Positions 40,751 to 48,743 of a stretch of DNA of 64,000 bases are shown piece after piece. The notes beneath the pieces are model-generated. The model saw nothing but the letters and a program-made list of their open reading frames with translations. It was not told the origin of the DNA and did not search any database. The DNA comes from JALCSJ01 sp036788835. Its GTDB lineage: Bacteria; Bacillota; Negativicutes; Acidaminococcales; Acidaminococcaceae. The stretch spans positions 1-64,000 of the forward strand of contig DAIQMR010000002.1 in NCBI GenBank assembly GCA_036788835.1. Reading direction: 5' to 3'. Numbering within the stretch: position 1 is the stretch's first letter; every line of letters starts with the position of its first letter. Both the position numbers and the translations under genes were made by a program.

Positions 40751-43186
40751 ATGTTAGCATCTATAAATTGGCTGAAAGATTATGTTGATATTAATGTTAC
40801 TCCGGAAGAATTGGCCGCAAAGCTGACAGGAGTAGGCTTGGAAATAGAAAGAGTTATTCATTTAGGTGAGGGCATCGAAGGAGTTATTACAGGCAAGGTA
40901 GAAACCATCGAGCGTCATCCCAATTCTGACCATTTGTGGATTTGTATGATGAATCTTGGTCAGGAAGAATTAGTGCAAATTTTGACAGGGGCCCAGAATG
41001 TTCATCAATACGATATGGTTCCTGTGGCGGTAGTAGGGTCTCAATTGCCTAACGGCATGAAACTGAAAAAAGCCAAAATGCGTGGGCTGGATTCCTTTGG
41101 AATGTTGTGCAGTGCCGAAGAACTGGGAATTGATGCCAAGCTTCTTTTGCCGGAACAAAGAAACGGTATTTATATTCTGCCTCCCGGTACTCCCATTGGC
41201 GTGGACATTAAACCGGTTTTGGGACTGGATGATGTGGTCCTGGATATAGACCTGACCTCTAACAGGGGTGATTGCTTTAATATGCTGGGATTAGCCAGGG
41301 AAGCGGCTGCTGTTTTGGATAAGACTCTGACTATGCCGGATTTAACAGTGAAAGAAAAAGCCGGTGGGAACGTGCAGACTATGGCTAACATTAAAGTCGA
41401 AGCCAAGGATCTGTGCAGTCGTTTTGCCATGAAACTTTTAAAGAATATTAAGATAGCACCTTCTCCTGCCTGGATGCAAAACCATCTGCGGGCAGCAGGT
41501 ATGCGTCCTATTAATAATGTGGTAGATGTTACCAACTTTGTTATGCTGGAAGAAGGACAGCCTATGCATGCCTATGACTACGACAAGGTTGAAGACCATA
41601 CCTGGATAGTACGCCGGGGAGGGGACGGAGAGAAACTGGTTACTTTGGATGAGCAAGAGAGAACCCTGAATCACAATATGATTACTATTGCCGATCCGGG
41701 AAAGGCTATTGGCCTAGGTGGGGTGATGGGCGGCTTGCTGACTGAGGTTACCAATGACACGGTTAATGTTATGCTGGAATCCGCTACCTTTAACGGGCCA
41801 AGTATCCGCCATACTTCTAAGGATTTGGGACTGCGCAGTGAGGCTTCCCAGCGTTTTGAAAGAGGTGTTGATACAGTGCTCAACCATGATTCCCTTAACA
41901 GATGTGCTAACCTGCTGGAGAAAATGGGAGCCTGTGAAACCGTCGGTGGCATAGTAGAAGACTATCCTGTAGAGGTAAAACCGATAATAATTACCGTAAC
42001 TCCCGAAGCTATTAACAACCGTTTGGGAACTAAGGTCAGCAAAGAAGAAATGGTTGCCATTCTTAAAAAACTGGCTTTTGCTGTGAAGGAAACTTCTGCC
42101 GGAGCATTGTCTGTGACGGTGCCCAGCTGGCGTTTGGATGTAACCTGCGATGCAGATATTAGCGAAGAAATTGCCAGAATGCATGGCTTTGATAACTTGC
42201 CTTCTACTCTCCCGGCACTGGAAATTACCCAGGGCAAGGAGAAACCTATTGAAGATGTTAAGGAAGCAATCAGGGATTATCTCACAGGGGCAGGGCTCAA
42301 TGAAGTTATGACCTATAGCTTTATCCATGCCAACAATTTCGATAAATTGCATTTGGCTCAGGATGATACAAGGCGTCAGGCCATCAACATCATGAACCCC
42401 ATTAGCGATGAGTTTAAGACTATGCGTACAACTATGGCACCCAGTATTTTAAATACGGTTGCTTATAATCTGGCAAGACAAAATGATAGAGTTGATGTTT
42501 TTGAAATAGGCAGAATTTATGTTCCCAAGGCTTTGCCTTTGACGGAATTCCCTGAGGAAAAGCCTGTTCTGTGTCTGGCTTTAAGCGGGCGGCGGACTGC
42601 AGTTCAATGGAATGACAGCAAGGACAATGTTGACTTCTTCGATGTGAAGGGCGTATTTGAAGGACTGATGGATTTGGTTTCCACCAAGGATTATCAACTG
42701 GTGCCAAGCACAGAGCCTTTCCTGCATCCCGGTAAGAGCTGCGATGTTATTTTGGACGGGGTCAAGATTGGTTATTTAGGAGAAGTGCATCCCGATGTTC
42801 AGGAGAGCTTTGCTTTGGCGGGGGAAACCTATTTGCTGGAAATCGCTCTGGAACCTTTGCTGGCTCAGGCCCTGGTAATACCCCAATATCGGTCCATTCC
42901 TCAGTTCCCAAGCTCTTCTAGGGATATAGCGGTAGTTGTGCCTCAGGATATTCCGGAAGCAGATTTGGAAACGGTTCTTCGGAAGAATGCGGGCAAGCTT
43001 TTAACAAAGATTAAGCTGTTTGATGTTTACAATGGCCAGCAAGTAGCAGAAGGCTGCAAGTCTATGGCTTTTAATCTGACTTTCCAGGACAAGGCTAAGA
43101 CTTTGGTAGATGCTGATGTTGACGCTATTATCAAGAAAGTGCTGGCAGAAGTGGAGAGTGCTTTTAAAGCAAAATTAAGAGAGTAA
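40751..43186 (+). CDS. pheT: Phenylalanyl-tRNA synthetase beta subunit
   Basis: 811 residues, full length. It starts with ASINWLKDYVDINVTPEELA, then an OB-fold tRNA-binding domain (about 40-150, GKVETIERHPNSDHLWIC). The B3/B4 editing region follows (VVDVTNFVMLEEGQPMHAYD), then B5 (about 400-475). The catalytic-like core comes next, and a C-terminal FDX-ACB anticodon domain (PQFPSSSRDIAVVVP onward). It is the second gene of the T-box-controlled pheST operon. The tRNA-Asp gene begins 61 bases after it. Confidence 0.97.
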   Translation: MLASINWLKDYVDINVTPEELAAKLTGVGLEIERVIHLGEGIEGVITGKVETIERHPNSDHLWICMMNLGQEELVQILTGAQNVHQYDMVPVAVVGSQLPNGMKLKKAKMRGLDSFGMLCSAEELGIDAKLLLPEQRNGIYILPPGTPIGVDIKPVLGLDDVVLDIDLTSNRGDCFNMLGLAREAAAVLDKTLTMPDLTVKEKAGGNVQTMANIKVEAKDLCSRFAMKLLKNIKIAPSPAWMQNHLRAAGMRPINNVVDVTNFVMLEEGQPMHAYDYDKVEDHTWIVRRGGDGEKLVTLDEQERTLNHNMITIADPGKAIGLGGVMGGLLTEVTNDTVNVMLESATFNGPSIRHTSKDLGLRSEASQRFERGVDTVLNHDSLNRCANLLEKMGACETVGGIVEDYPVEVKPIIITVTPEAINNRLGTKVSKEEMVAILKKLAFAVKETSAGALSVTVPSWRLDVTCDADISEEIARMHGFDNLPSTLPALEITQGKEKPIEDVKEAIRDYLTGAGLNEVMTYSFIHANNFDKLHLAQDDTRRQAINIMNPISDEFKTMRTTMAPSILNTVAYNLARQNDRVDVFEIGRIYVPKALPLTEFPEEKPVLCLALSGRRTAVQWNDSKDNVDFFDVKGVFEGLMDLVSTKDYQLVPSTEPFLHPGKSCDVILDGVKIGYLGEVHPDVQESFALAGETYLLEIALEPLLAQALVIPQYRSIPQFPSSSRDIAVVVPQDIPEADLETVLRKNAGKLLTKIKLFDVYNGQQVAEGCKSMAFNLTFQDKAKTLVDADVDAIIKKVLAEVESAFKAKLRE

Positions 43187-43247
43187 AAATAACTTGCCAG
43201 AAATAACTTTTTATGATAATATATACAACTGTCAGACTACAAAAAGT

Positions 43248-43325
43248 GGCCCAGTAGTTCAGTTGGTTTAGAATGCCGCCCTGTCACGGCGGAGATCGTC
43301 GGTTCAAGTCCGTCCTGGGTCGCCA
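43248..43325 (+). tRNA. tRNA-Asp (GTC)
   Basis: A full cloverleaf with acceptor GGCCCAG/CTGGGTC, anticodon GTC in CCTGTCACGG, GGTTCAAGTCC T-arm and encoded CCA. It is identical to the copy at 53622-53699. Confidence 0.97.
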
Positions 43326-43328
43326 AGT

Positions 43329-43403
43329 GCGGAAATAGCTCAGTGGTAGAGCACAACCTTGCCAAGGTTGGGGTCGCGAGTTCGAGTCTCGTTTTCCGCT
43401 CCA
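43329..43403 (+). tRNA. tRNA-Gly (GCC)
   Basis: Acceptor GCGGAAA/TTTCCGC, anticodon GCC in CCTTGCCAAGG, T-arm GAGTTCGAGTCTC, encoded CCA. Identical to 53786-53860. Confidence 0.97.
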
Positions 43404-43404
43404 T

Positions 43405-43479
43405 AGGAGTATAGTTCAATTGGTAGAGCAGCGGTCTCCAAAACCGTAGATCTGGGTTCAAGTCCTAGTACTCCTGCCA
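43405..43479 (+). tRNA. tRNA-Trp (CCA)
   Basis: Acceptor AGGAGTA/TACTCCT, anticodon CCA in GTCTCCAAAAC, T-arm GGGTTCAAGTCC, encoded CCA end. It ends the three-tRNA group, which is followed by a terminator. Confidence 0.96.
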
Positions 43480-43488
43480 CAAAATGTT

Positions 43489-43535
43489 AGAGCTGTAGCA
43501 CAATGATTAATTATCATTATGTTACAGCTCTTTTT
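43489..43535 (+). terminator. Terminator of the tRNA cluster (R3-type hairpin)
   Basis: AGAGCTGTA / TACAGCTCT lower stem, apical CACAATGATT...TCATTATG, then TTTTTATGT. It shares the apical motif and 3' tail with 3411-3458 but has a different, still fully paired, lower stem. Confidence 0.82.
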
Positions 43536-43559
43536 ATGTCTAAAATTTTAAAACCGTGG

Positions 43560-43665
43560 GATACATGGGGATAGCTTGTTTAGGCTTAGTCCGTTAGGAC
43601 TATCGAGCAAGAAACCACCACTTCAAATCACGTAGTGATTAAGCGGTGGGAGCGCGTCACATTGC
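43560..43665 (+). mobile_element. IS200/IS605 tnpB guide-RNA (omega RNA)-like remnant
   Basis: It contains TAGTCC-GTTA-GGACTA inside a CTTG...CAAG stem, then GAAACCACCACTTC, ATCAC-GTA-GTGAT, and the closing AAGCGGTGG. This string order, with GGACTATCGAGCAAGAAACC as its core, is how many tnpB genes and their omega RNAs end. The tnpB reading frame itself is absent, so this is a remnant or a minimal non-autonomous copy. Confidence 0.6.
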
Positions 43666-43794
43666 AGCCCTATGAATAATCTTGGCAGGCGCATAGAGTA
43701 AATTCACAACCTGCGACACAGCGACTTCCAAATTATCCATTAGCACAGTGGAGGTTCAAAAAATGGTACCGTACCTTTTTTGGCAACTTTACAC

Positions 43795-43823
43795 TTGCCA
43801 AAAGTCAAAAAGTCAAATATAAT
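43795..43823 (+). promoter_or_regulatory. ctsR promoter with CtsR-like direct repeats
   Basis: TTGCCA (43795-43800), 17-bp spacer, TATAAT (43818-43823). The spacer holds two AGTCAAA heptads. CtsR sites are tandem RGTCAAA heptads three bases apart; here they are one base apart. Autoregulation by CtsR is likely but the spacing is not the consensus. Confidence 0.6.
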
Positions 43824-43845
43824 ATAAGGGTAAGGAGGTTTTATT

Positions 43846-44277
43846 ATGCGTAATGTTGCAGATGACATAGAAAGATTTATTATCAGTGAATTATTTGGTG
43901 ATGACACGGATTCCATTAATGTGAAAAGAAGCCAGCTGGCGGAAAAATTAAGCTGTGCTCCTTCTCAGATAACTTATACCCTGACTACCCGTTTCACGCC
44001 GGAAAAAGGTTTTGAAGTGGAGTCCAGGCGTGGCAATGGAGGCTTTATTCGCATTATCAGATTGCACAATGTGCCAAGAGTTACTCTAAGCACTGCCGCT
44101 GTGACTAATTTGACAGCAGAAGAACTGGTTCATGCCATGGAGGCTAATAGCATGGTAACAGATAGAGAAGCTGCTGTTTTTAATTATTTTCTCCATGTGT
44201 TTGGAGACACTGTTTCCGAAAATGATAAACTGACCATGGTAAAAAAGGCCTACGGGAAAATGAGCGGGGGCAAATAA
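43846..44277 (+). CDS. ctsR: Transcriptional repressor CtsR
   Basis: 143 residues. DDIERFIISELFG and the winged helix with SQLAEKLSCAPSQITYTLTTRF are diagnostic, and FEVESRRGNGGFIRIIRL is the glycine-rich wing that senses heat. It represses clp and related stress genes. Unusually, no mcsA, mcsB or clpC follows; radA begins two bases later. AAGGAGG lies ten bases before the ATG. Confidence 0.95.
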   Translation: MRNVADDIERFIISELFGDDTDSINVKRSQLAEKLSCAPSQITYTLTTRFTPEKGFEVESRRGNGGFIRIIRLHNVPRVTLSTAAVTNLTAEELVHAMEANSMVTDREAAVFNYFLHVFGDTVSENDKLTMVKKAYGKMSGGK

Positions 44278-44278
44278 A

Positions 44279-45643
44279 GTGGCCAAAAACAAAATACAAT
44301 TTGTTTGTCAACAATGTGGTTATGCAACGGCAAAATGGCTGGGAAAGTGCCCGGAATGCGGGACTTGGGATTCTTTTGTGGAAGAGGCAGTGGTGCCCGT
44401 AAAGAGCAGGACCTTCCTTGACACAGAGGAAAAGGCTGTGCCTACAACTATTTCTAAAGTTGCCAAGACAAAAGTGGAAAGAATTCCCACTCATATAGGC
44501 GAATTTGACAGGGTACTAGGAGGGGGCATTGTTCCAGGTTCTCTGATTTTATTGGCCGGCGCCCCTGGCATTGGTAAATCTACCATCGCTTTGGATGTAG
44601 GTATGCAGGTAGCCAAAACAGGCGAAAAGGTTTTGTATGTGTCAGGAGAGGAATCCGAGGCACAGACTGCCATGCGGGCGGAAAGACTGGGAGAAGCTTC
44701 AGATAATCTTCTGATTATGACAGCCACAGAATTAATGGGAATTTTACTCCAGGCCAAAGCAGTAAAACCACGTCTGCTGGTGATAGACTCTATACAGACG
44801 ATGTATGATAACAGGCTGGAAACGGCGGCGGGCAGCGTAGGTCAGGTGAGGGAATGTACCGCCGGCCTTTTACGCTTTGCCAAGGAAACCAATATAGCTG
44901 TGATTATTATTGGACATGTTACTAAAGATGGCAATATTGCCGGGCCTAGATTATTGGAGCACATGGTTGACGTGGTCCTCCAATTCGAAGGAGAAAGGTC
45001 CTATGCTTTCCGGGTGCTCCGAGCCATAAAGAATCGTTTTGGCTCTACCGAAGAAAGCGGTATTTTTTCCATGGAAGAAGCTGGCCTGAAAGAAATCGTT
45101 AATCCTTCCGGATTATTTCTGGAGAAGAAAGATAATGTATTGCCAGGTTCTGCCATTACGGCAATTATGGAAGGGAACAGGCCTATTCTGACGGAAGTAC
45201 AGGCCCTGGTGTCCAGGACACCTTTTGGACTCCCCAGAAGAACTGCAGTGGGTATTGATTTTAATCGTATTAATATGTTTCTGGCAGTGCTGGAAAAACG
45301 TTTAAACATGAATTTTGGCATGGAGGACGCCTATGTTTGCGCCCTGGGAGGCATTAAGGTCAGTGAGCCGGCAGCAGATATGGCTATCGTGGCAGCACTG
45401 GTATCAAGCTTCCGCAACGCGTCATTGCCTAAAGGTTGTCTGTGTCTGGGAGAAGTAGGATTAACAGGAGAACTGCGACCTATAAATGCTACGGAACGGC
45501 GTATCAAAGAGGCCATGAAGCTGGGATTTAGTAAATTCATCGTTCCCCAAAACAGTCTGAGAAAGGTTTCTTCCGACCTAAAAGGAGTGTATCCGGCGGG
45601 AACGGTGGAAGAGGCTTTAAAGATAATTTTTCCCGACCGATAA
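44279..45643 (+). CDS. radA: DNA repair protein RadA
   Basis: 454 residues. It has an N-terminal zinc finger CQQCGYATAKWLGKCPECG, a RecA-like core with Walker A GAPGIGKST, the KNRFG motif (AIKNRFGSTEE), and a C-terminal Lon-like domain (EVGLTGELRPI). RadA is a DnaB-like branch-migration helicase used in recombination. The start is GTG 44279, two bases after ctsR, with a GGGGGC ribosome site inside ctsR. In relatives radA follows clpC and precedes disA; both are missing from this locus. Confidence 0.96.
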   Translation: MAKNKIQFVCQQCGYATAKWLGKCPECGTWDSFVEEAVVPVKSRTFLDTEEKAVPTTISKVAKTKVERIPTHIGEFDRVLGGGIVPGSLILLAGAPGIGKSTIALDVGMQVAKTGEKVLYVSGEESEAQTAMRAERLGEASDNLLIMTATELMGILLQAKAVKPRLLVIDSIQTMYDNRLETAAGSVGQVRECTAGLLRFAKETNIAVIIIGHVTKDGNIAGPRLLEHMVDVVLQFEGERSYAFRVLRAIKNRFGSTEESGIFSMEEAGLKEIVNPSGLFLEKKDNVLPGSAITAIMEGNRPILTEVQALVSRTPFGLPRRTAVGIDFNRINMFLAVLEKRLNMNFGMEDAYVCALGGIKVSEPAADMAIVAALVSSFRNASLPKGCLCLGEVGLTGELRPINATERRIKEAMKLGFSKFIVPQNSLRKVSSDLKGVYPAGTVEEALKIIFPDR

Positions 45644-45670
45644 AGAAAACAAAAAAGTTATATATTTATA

Positions 45671-45700
45671 TTGACAGTGTAGAAACTAAAATGGTATAAT
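45671..45700 (+). promoter_or_regulatory. First carD promoter
   Basis: TTGACA (45671-45676), 18-bp spacer, TATAAT (45695-45700) with TGG just upstream. Confidence 0.72.
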
Positions 45701-45708
45701 CATTTCTT

Positions 45709-45737
45709 TTGACATGCCTATAAAATTGTGTTAAAAT
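45709..45737 (+). promoter_or_regulatory. Second carD promoter
   Basis: TTGACA (45709-45714), 17-bp spacer, TAAAAT (45732-45737). It lies in tandem with the first promoter. Confidence 0.6.
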
Positions 45738-45795
45738 AAAATCAGATTGTTGGCAGGAGTGTTTCTTGCAGAAACTGATATGGGAGGTAGCAGGC

Positions 45796-46275
45796 ATGTT
45801 CTCCATTGGTGACAAAGTGGTCTATCCTATGCACGGTGCCGGAATAATTACGGAAATAGAAAAGCGCAAAGTTCATGGGGCATCTGTAGACTATTTTGTG
45901 GTTGAGATGCTCTTGGGTAACATGAAGGTTATGATACCCATTGAGAATCTGGAGAAAGTCGGCGTCCGGCACATTGTCAACAAGAAGATTCTTACTAAAG
46001 TGGAGAAGGTTCTGAAAGATCGTCCGGAAAACAAGATGAAGCAGATTACCTGGAACAGACGATTTAATCTTTACATTGATAAGATGAAAACTGGGGATAT
46101 TTATGCCGTAGCTGATGTGGTGAGAACTCTGGCAGTCCAGGGCGTAGAGAAAAAACTTTCCACCGGAGAGCGGCGGCTTTTAATTACGGCTAAGCATATT
46201 TTGCTCAGCGAGGTGATGCTGGTTCAATCTGTGGATGAAGAAAAAAGCGAAGCTTGGTTGGACAAGTTCGTATAA
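45796..46275 (+). CDS. CarD-family RNA polymerase-binding regulator
   Basis: 159 residues. The N-terminal half (MFSIGDKVVYPMHGAGIITE, VEMLLGNMKVMIPIENLEKV) is the CarD/TRCF RNA-polymerase interaction domain; the second half is helical and DNA-binding. CarD-type proteins bind the polymerase beta subunit and stabilise open promoter complexes. ATG 45796 is eight bases after GGGAGG; an upstream in-frame extension overlaps that site. The gene has two promoters and its own terminator, so it is expressed apart from radA. Confidence 0.92.
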   Translation: MFSIGDKVVYPMHGAGIITEIEKRKVHGASVDYFVVEMLLGNMKVMIPIENLEKVGVRHIVNKKILTKVEKVLKDRPENKMKQITWNRRFNLYIDKMKTGDIYAVADVVRTLAVQGVEKKLSTGERRLLITAKHILLSEVMLVQSVDEEKSEAWLDKFV

Positions 46276-46289
46276 TAGGTTAAAATAAG

Positions 46290-46328
46290 TAAAATACGTC
46301 GAAATTTGACGTATTTTATTTTTTTTCA
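46290..46328 (+). terminator. Terminator after carD
   Basis: AAAATACGTC / GACGTATTTT stem with a short loop, followed by a long T run. Confidence 0.85.
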
Positions 46329-46403
46329 CTATATTTATGAGTCATTTTATAGTAAAATAATATAATAGCAGCTAAAACTGTTTTATGTAAGGAGGTGAGA
46401 CAA

Positions 46404-47516
46404 ATGCTAGAAAAAATAACAAAAATAATGGTAACTTTGATTTTTGCCGTAGTAGGTTTTTTCCTCATGAGATTTGTGACACCGCTTTTAGCAGAGTACC
46501 TTAATTGGGAAATCATTAAAGAGGGCGTCATTGGGTTTACGGTTTTGAACCTTGTCCTCGGTTTGCTAGGCTTGGCAATTTTTGGTATGCTGGGCTGGAT
46601 GATGGCACCTTTTCTTCTGAGAAACACCCTAAAAGTTTCAGAAAGAATTGCCGATATGCTTTCTAATCTACCTGCTTTTGATATTGTGGTAGTGGCATCC
46701 GGAGTGATTATCGGCCTAATAGTAGCAACGCTCTTTGGTTCAGCGTTCTCCAGGTTGCCAATCGTAGGACCCTACATTCCCTTGCTGCTGAGTATTGTGG
46801 CTGCCATCGTAGGCGCTAAGGTTGCCTTAAGCAAGCGCACTGATATCGAAGTCTTTTTTGATAGGTCGGGCTTTTTTAAAACTGCTAAAGAAAAAAGTAA
46901 AAAAGCTGTTCCTAAAACCGTTTCCTGCAATTATAAAATTTTAGATACCAGTGTTTTGATTGATGGCCGGGTAGCTGATATTATCGGCACAGGTTTTTTG
47001 GAGGGTCCCATTGTTATAGCTCAATTTGTTCTGGAAGAACTCCAGAAGATTGCCGATTCCGCAGATACATTAAAGCGGAACAGAGGCAGACGGGGTTTGG
47101 ATGTAGTCAAAGAAATTCAAGACAACACAGTGGCTAAAGTCATTATTGCCGATAAGGATTATGATGACATCACGGAAGTGGATGCCAAGCTTTTAAGGCT
47201 GGCCAAGGAAATGGGAGGCTCTGTGGCTACCAATGACTATAATTTAAGCAAGGTAGCCGATATTCAGGGAGTGCAAATCTTGAATATTAATGATTTGGCT
47301 AACGCCTTGAAACAGGCTGTTCTGCCCGGGGAAGAATTAAACGTGTTCCTGGCCAAAGAAGGCAAGGAACCGGGACAGGCCATAGGCTATCTGGATGATG
47401 GCACTATGATCGTCGTAGAAAGAGGCAGACGTTCTGTTAATTTTACAGTCCCTGTTACGGTTACTTCCGTTTTGCAGACTTCCGCAGGAAGAATGATTTT
47501 TGCTAAAATAAAATAA
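46404..47516 (+). CDS. PIN/TRAM-domain membrane protein (YacL family)
   Basis: 370 residues. Four N-terminal hydrophobic segments (to about residue 140) anchor it. A PIN nuclease domain follows (KILDTSVLIDGRVADI with the first metal Asp, VLEELQKIAD, and SVATNDYNLSKVA with a late Asp). A C-terminal TRAM domain (QAIGYLDDGTMIVVERGRR) could bind RNA. YacL-type proteins lie in this same cluster in many Bacillota; the RNA target is unknown. ATG 46404 follows AAGGAGGTGA; an in-frame GTG inside that site was rejected. Downstream ispDF begins 12 bases later. Confidence 0.9.
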   Translation: MLEKITKIMVTLIFAVVGFFLMRFVTPLLAEYLNWEIIKEGVIGFTVLNLVLGLLGLAIFGMLGWMMAPFLLRNTLKVSERIADMLSNLPAFDIVVVASGVIIGLIVATLFGSAFSRLPIVGPYIPLLLSIVAAIVGAKVALSKRTDIEVFFDRSGFFKTAKEKSKKAVPKTVSCNYKILDTSVLIDGRVADIIGTGFLEGPIVIAQFVLEELQKIADSADTLKRNRGRRGLDVVKEIQDNTVAKVIIADKDYDDITEVDAKLLRLAKEMGGSVATNDYNLSKVADIQGVQILNINDLANALKQAVLPGEELNVFLAKEGKEPGQAIGYLDDGTMIVVERGRRSVNFTVPVTVTSVLQTSAGRMIFAKIK

Positions 47517-47528
47517 GGGTTGAGAGTT

Positions 47529-48722
47529 ATGGAGAAATTGGATGTTATAATAGCTGCTGCAGGGAAAGCTCGCAGATTGGGGCTGGGCAGGAATAAGGCA
47601 TTTGTGCCCTTGCTAGGAGTGCCTATTATTGCCCACAACCTTCGGCAGTTAAACAATCTGCCGAATTTAGGCACTGTCTGTATTGTGGTCGGTCCTGATG
47701 AATTGACTGAGGCAGAGGCTATTTTGCAGAAGTACAAGGCAGCATATTTTCCTTTGGTACGCTGGCAATTAGTAGCCGGCGGCAAGGAAAGGCAGGATTC
47801 GGTGGCCAACGCTCTAGTCACAATTTCAGGAAACATGGGCTGGGTGGCGGTACACGATGGAGCCAGGCCTTTTGCCACAAGAGAAATCTTCGTAAGAGTA
47901 TGGGAGGCAGCTAGGAAAACAGGGGCAGCCATTGCTGCAGTACCCTGTAAAGATACCATTAAACAGGTAGCCTCAACGGAAGTGGTGGAGGCTACCCTGG
48001 ACCGTTCCGGGTTGTGGGCGGTGCAGACACCGCAGATTTTTTCTTTAGAACTTTTGCGCCGGGCCTATGAGAATCTGCGTAAAACCGGCGGTCTGGTCAC
48101 AGACGATGCCGGTGCTGTGGAACAAATCGGCGGGCAGGTCAGCGTGGCCATGGGCAGCTATAAAAATATTAAAATTACTACCCCGGATGATCTCATTGTG
48201 GGGGAGGCTTTTGTTCACGGAGAAGGAGCCGGAAAGATGGAAGATAATCTACATGTAGGCAGCGGTTTTGATGTGCACCGGTTGGTGCCGGGCCGCAACC
48301 TGATTCTGTGCGGTGTTACCATTCCCTATGAAAAGGGGCTTTTGGGACATTCCGATGCAGATGTGGCACTTCATGCCTTAATGGATGCTATGCTGGGGGC
48401 TGCAGGGATGGGAGATATCGGGAAACTGTTTCCCGACACAGACCAGGCCTTTAAGGATGCAGACAGCATGCTGTTGTTAAAAGATGTGATAAGTAAAATG
48501 CGGCAGGCAGGTTGGCAAGTCCATAATGCAGATGTGACCATTATTGCCCAGAAACCCAAACTGGCTCCCTACCGGGAAGCCATGGAAAAGAATCTGCAGG
48601 AAGTTCTGCATTTACCGGATGATGCTATTAATGTTAAAGCCACTACCACAGAACAGCTTGGTTTTGCCGGCCGGGGAGAAGGTATTGCTTCTCAGGCGGT
48701 AGTGACTATCAAGAAAATATAA
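47529..48722 (+). CDS. ispDF: Bifunctional IspD-IspF isoprenoid enzyme
   Basis: 397 residues, two MEP-pathway enzymes in one chain. IspD at about 1-232: VIIAAAGKARRLG nucleotide loop, LVAGGKERQDSV, VAVHDGARPF and the TDDAGAVE segment. IspF at about 240-397: VGSGFDVHRLVPG, with metal-binding Asp and His, LLGHSDADVALHALMDAMLG, and VKATTTEQLGFAGRGEGIAS. They form CDP-ME and later MEcPP; IspE acts between them and lies elsewhere. ATG 47529 is preceded by AAGGGT; an upstream TTG also fits the frame. Confidence 0.95.
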   Translation: MEKLDVIIAAAGKARRLGLGRNKAFVPLLGVPIIAHNLRQLNNLPNLGTVCIVVGPDELTEAEAILQKYKAAYFPLVRWQLVAGGKERQDSVANALVTISGNMGWVAVHDGARPFATREIFVRVWEAARKTGAAIAAVPCKDTIKQVASTEVVEATLDRSGLWAVQTPQIFSLELLRRAYENLRKTGGLVTDDAGAVEQIGGQVSVAMGSYKNIKITTPDDLIVGEAFVHGEGAGKMEDNLHVGSGFDVHRLVPGRNLILCGVTIPYEKGLLGHSDADVALHALMDAMLGAAGMGDIGKLFPDTDQAFKDADSMLLLKDVISKMRQAGWQVHNADVTIIAQKPKLAPYREAMEKNLQEVLHLPDDAINVKATTTEQLGFAGRGEGIASQAVVTIKKI

Positions 48723-48743
48723 AAATTTGGGAGGCATATATTG

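Larger units (their letters stand above)
43480..43845 (+). other. Gene-free region: terminator, IS605-like RNA remnant, ctsR promoter
   Basis: 366 bases without a supported protein gene. In order: the R3 terminator hairpin (43489-43535), a TnpB-guide-RNA-like segment (about 43560-43665), a stretch with no clear feature (43666-43757), an AAAAAA-GGTAC/GTACC-TTTTTT hairpin (43758-43781), a GGCAA/TTGCC hairpin (43782-43800) and the ctsR promoter. Confidence 0.6.

Noticed and set aside
41714..42352. 212-residue reverse frame inside pheT
   Set aside because: Antisense to a full-length, conserved pheT; composition is not protein-like.
43237..43461. Reverse frame over the first tRNA group
   Set aside because: The same artefact as for the second tRNA cluster.
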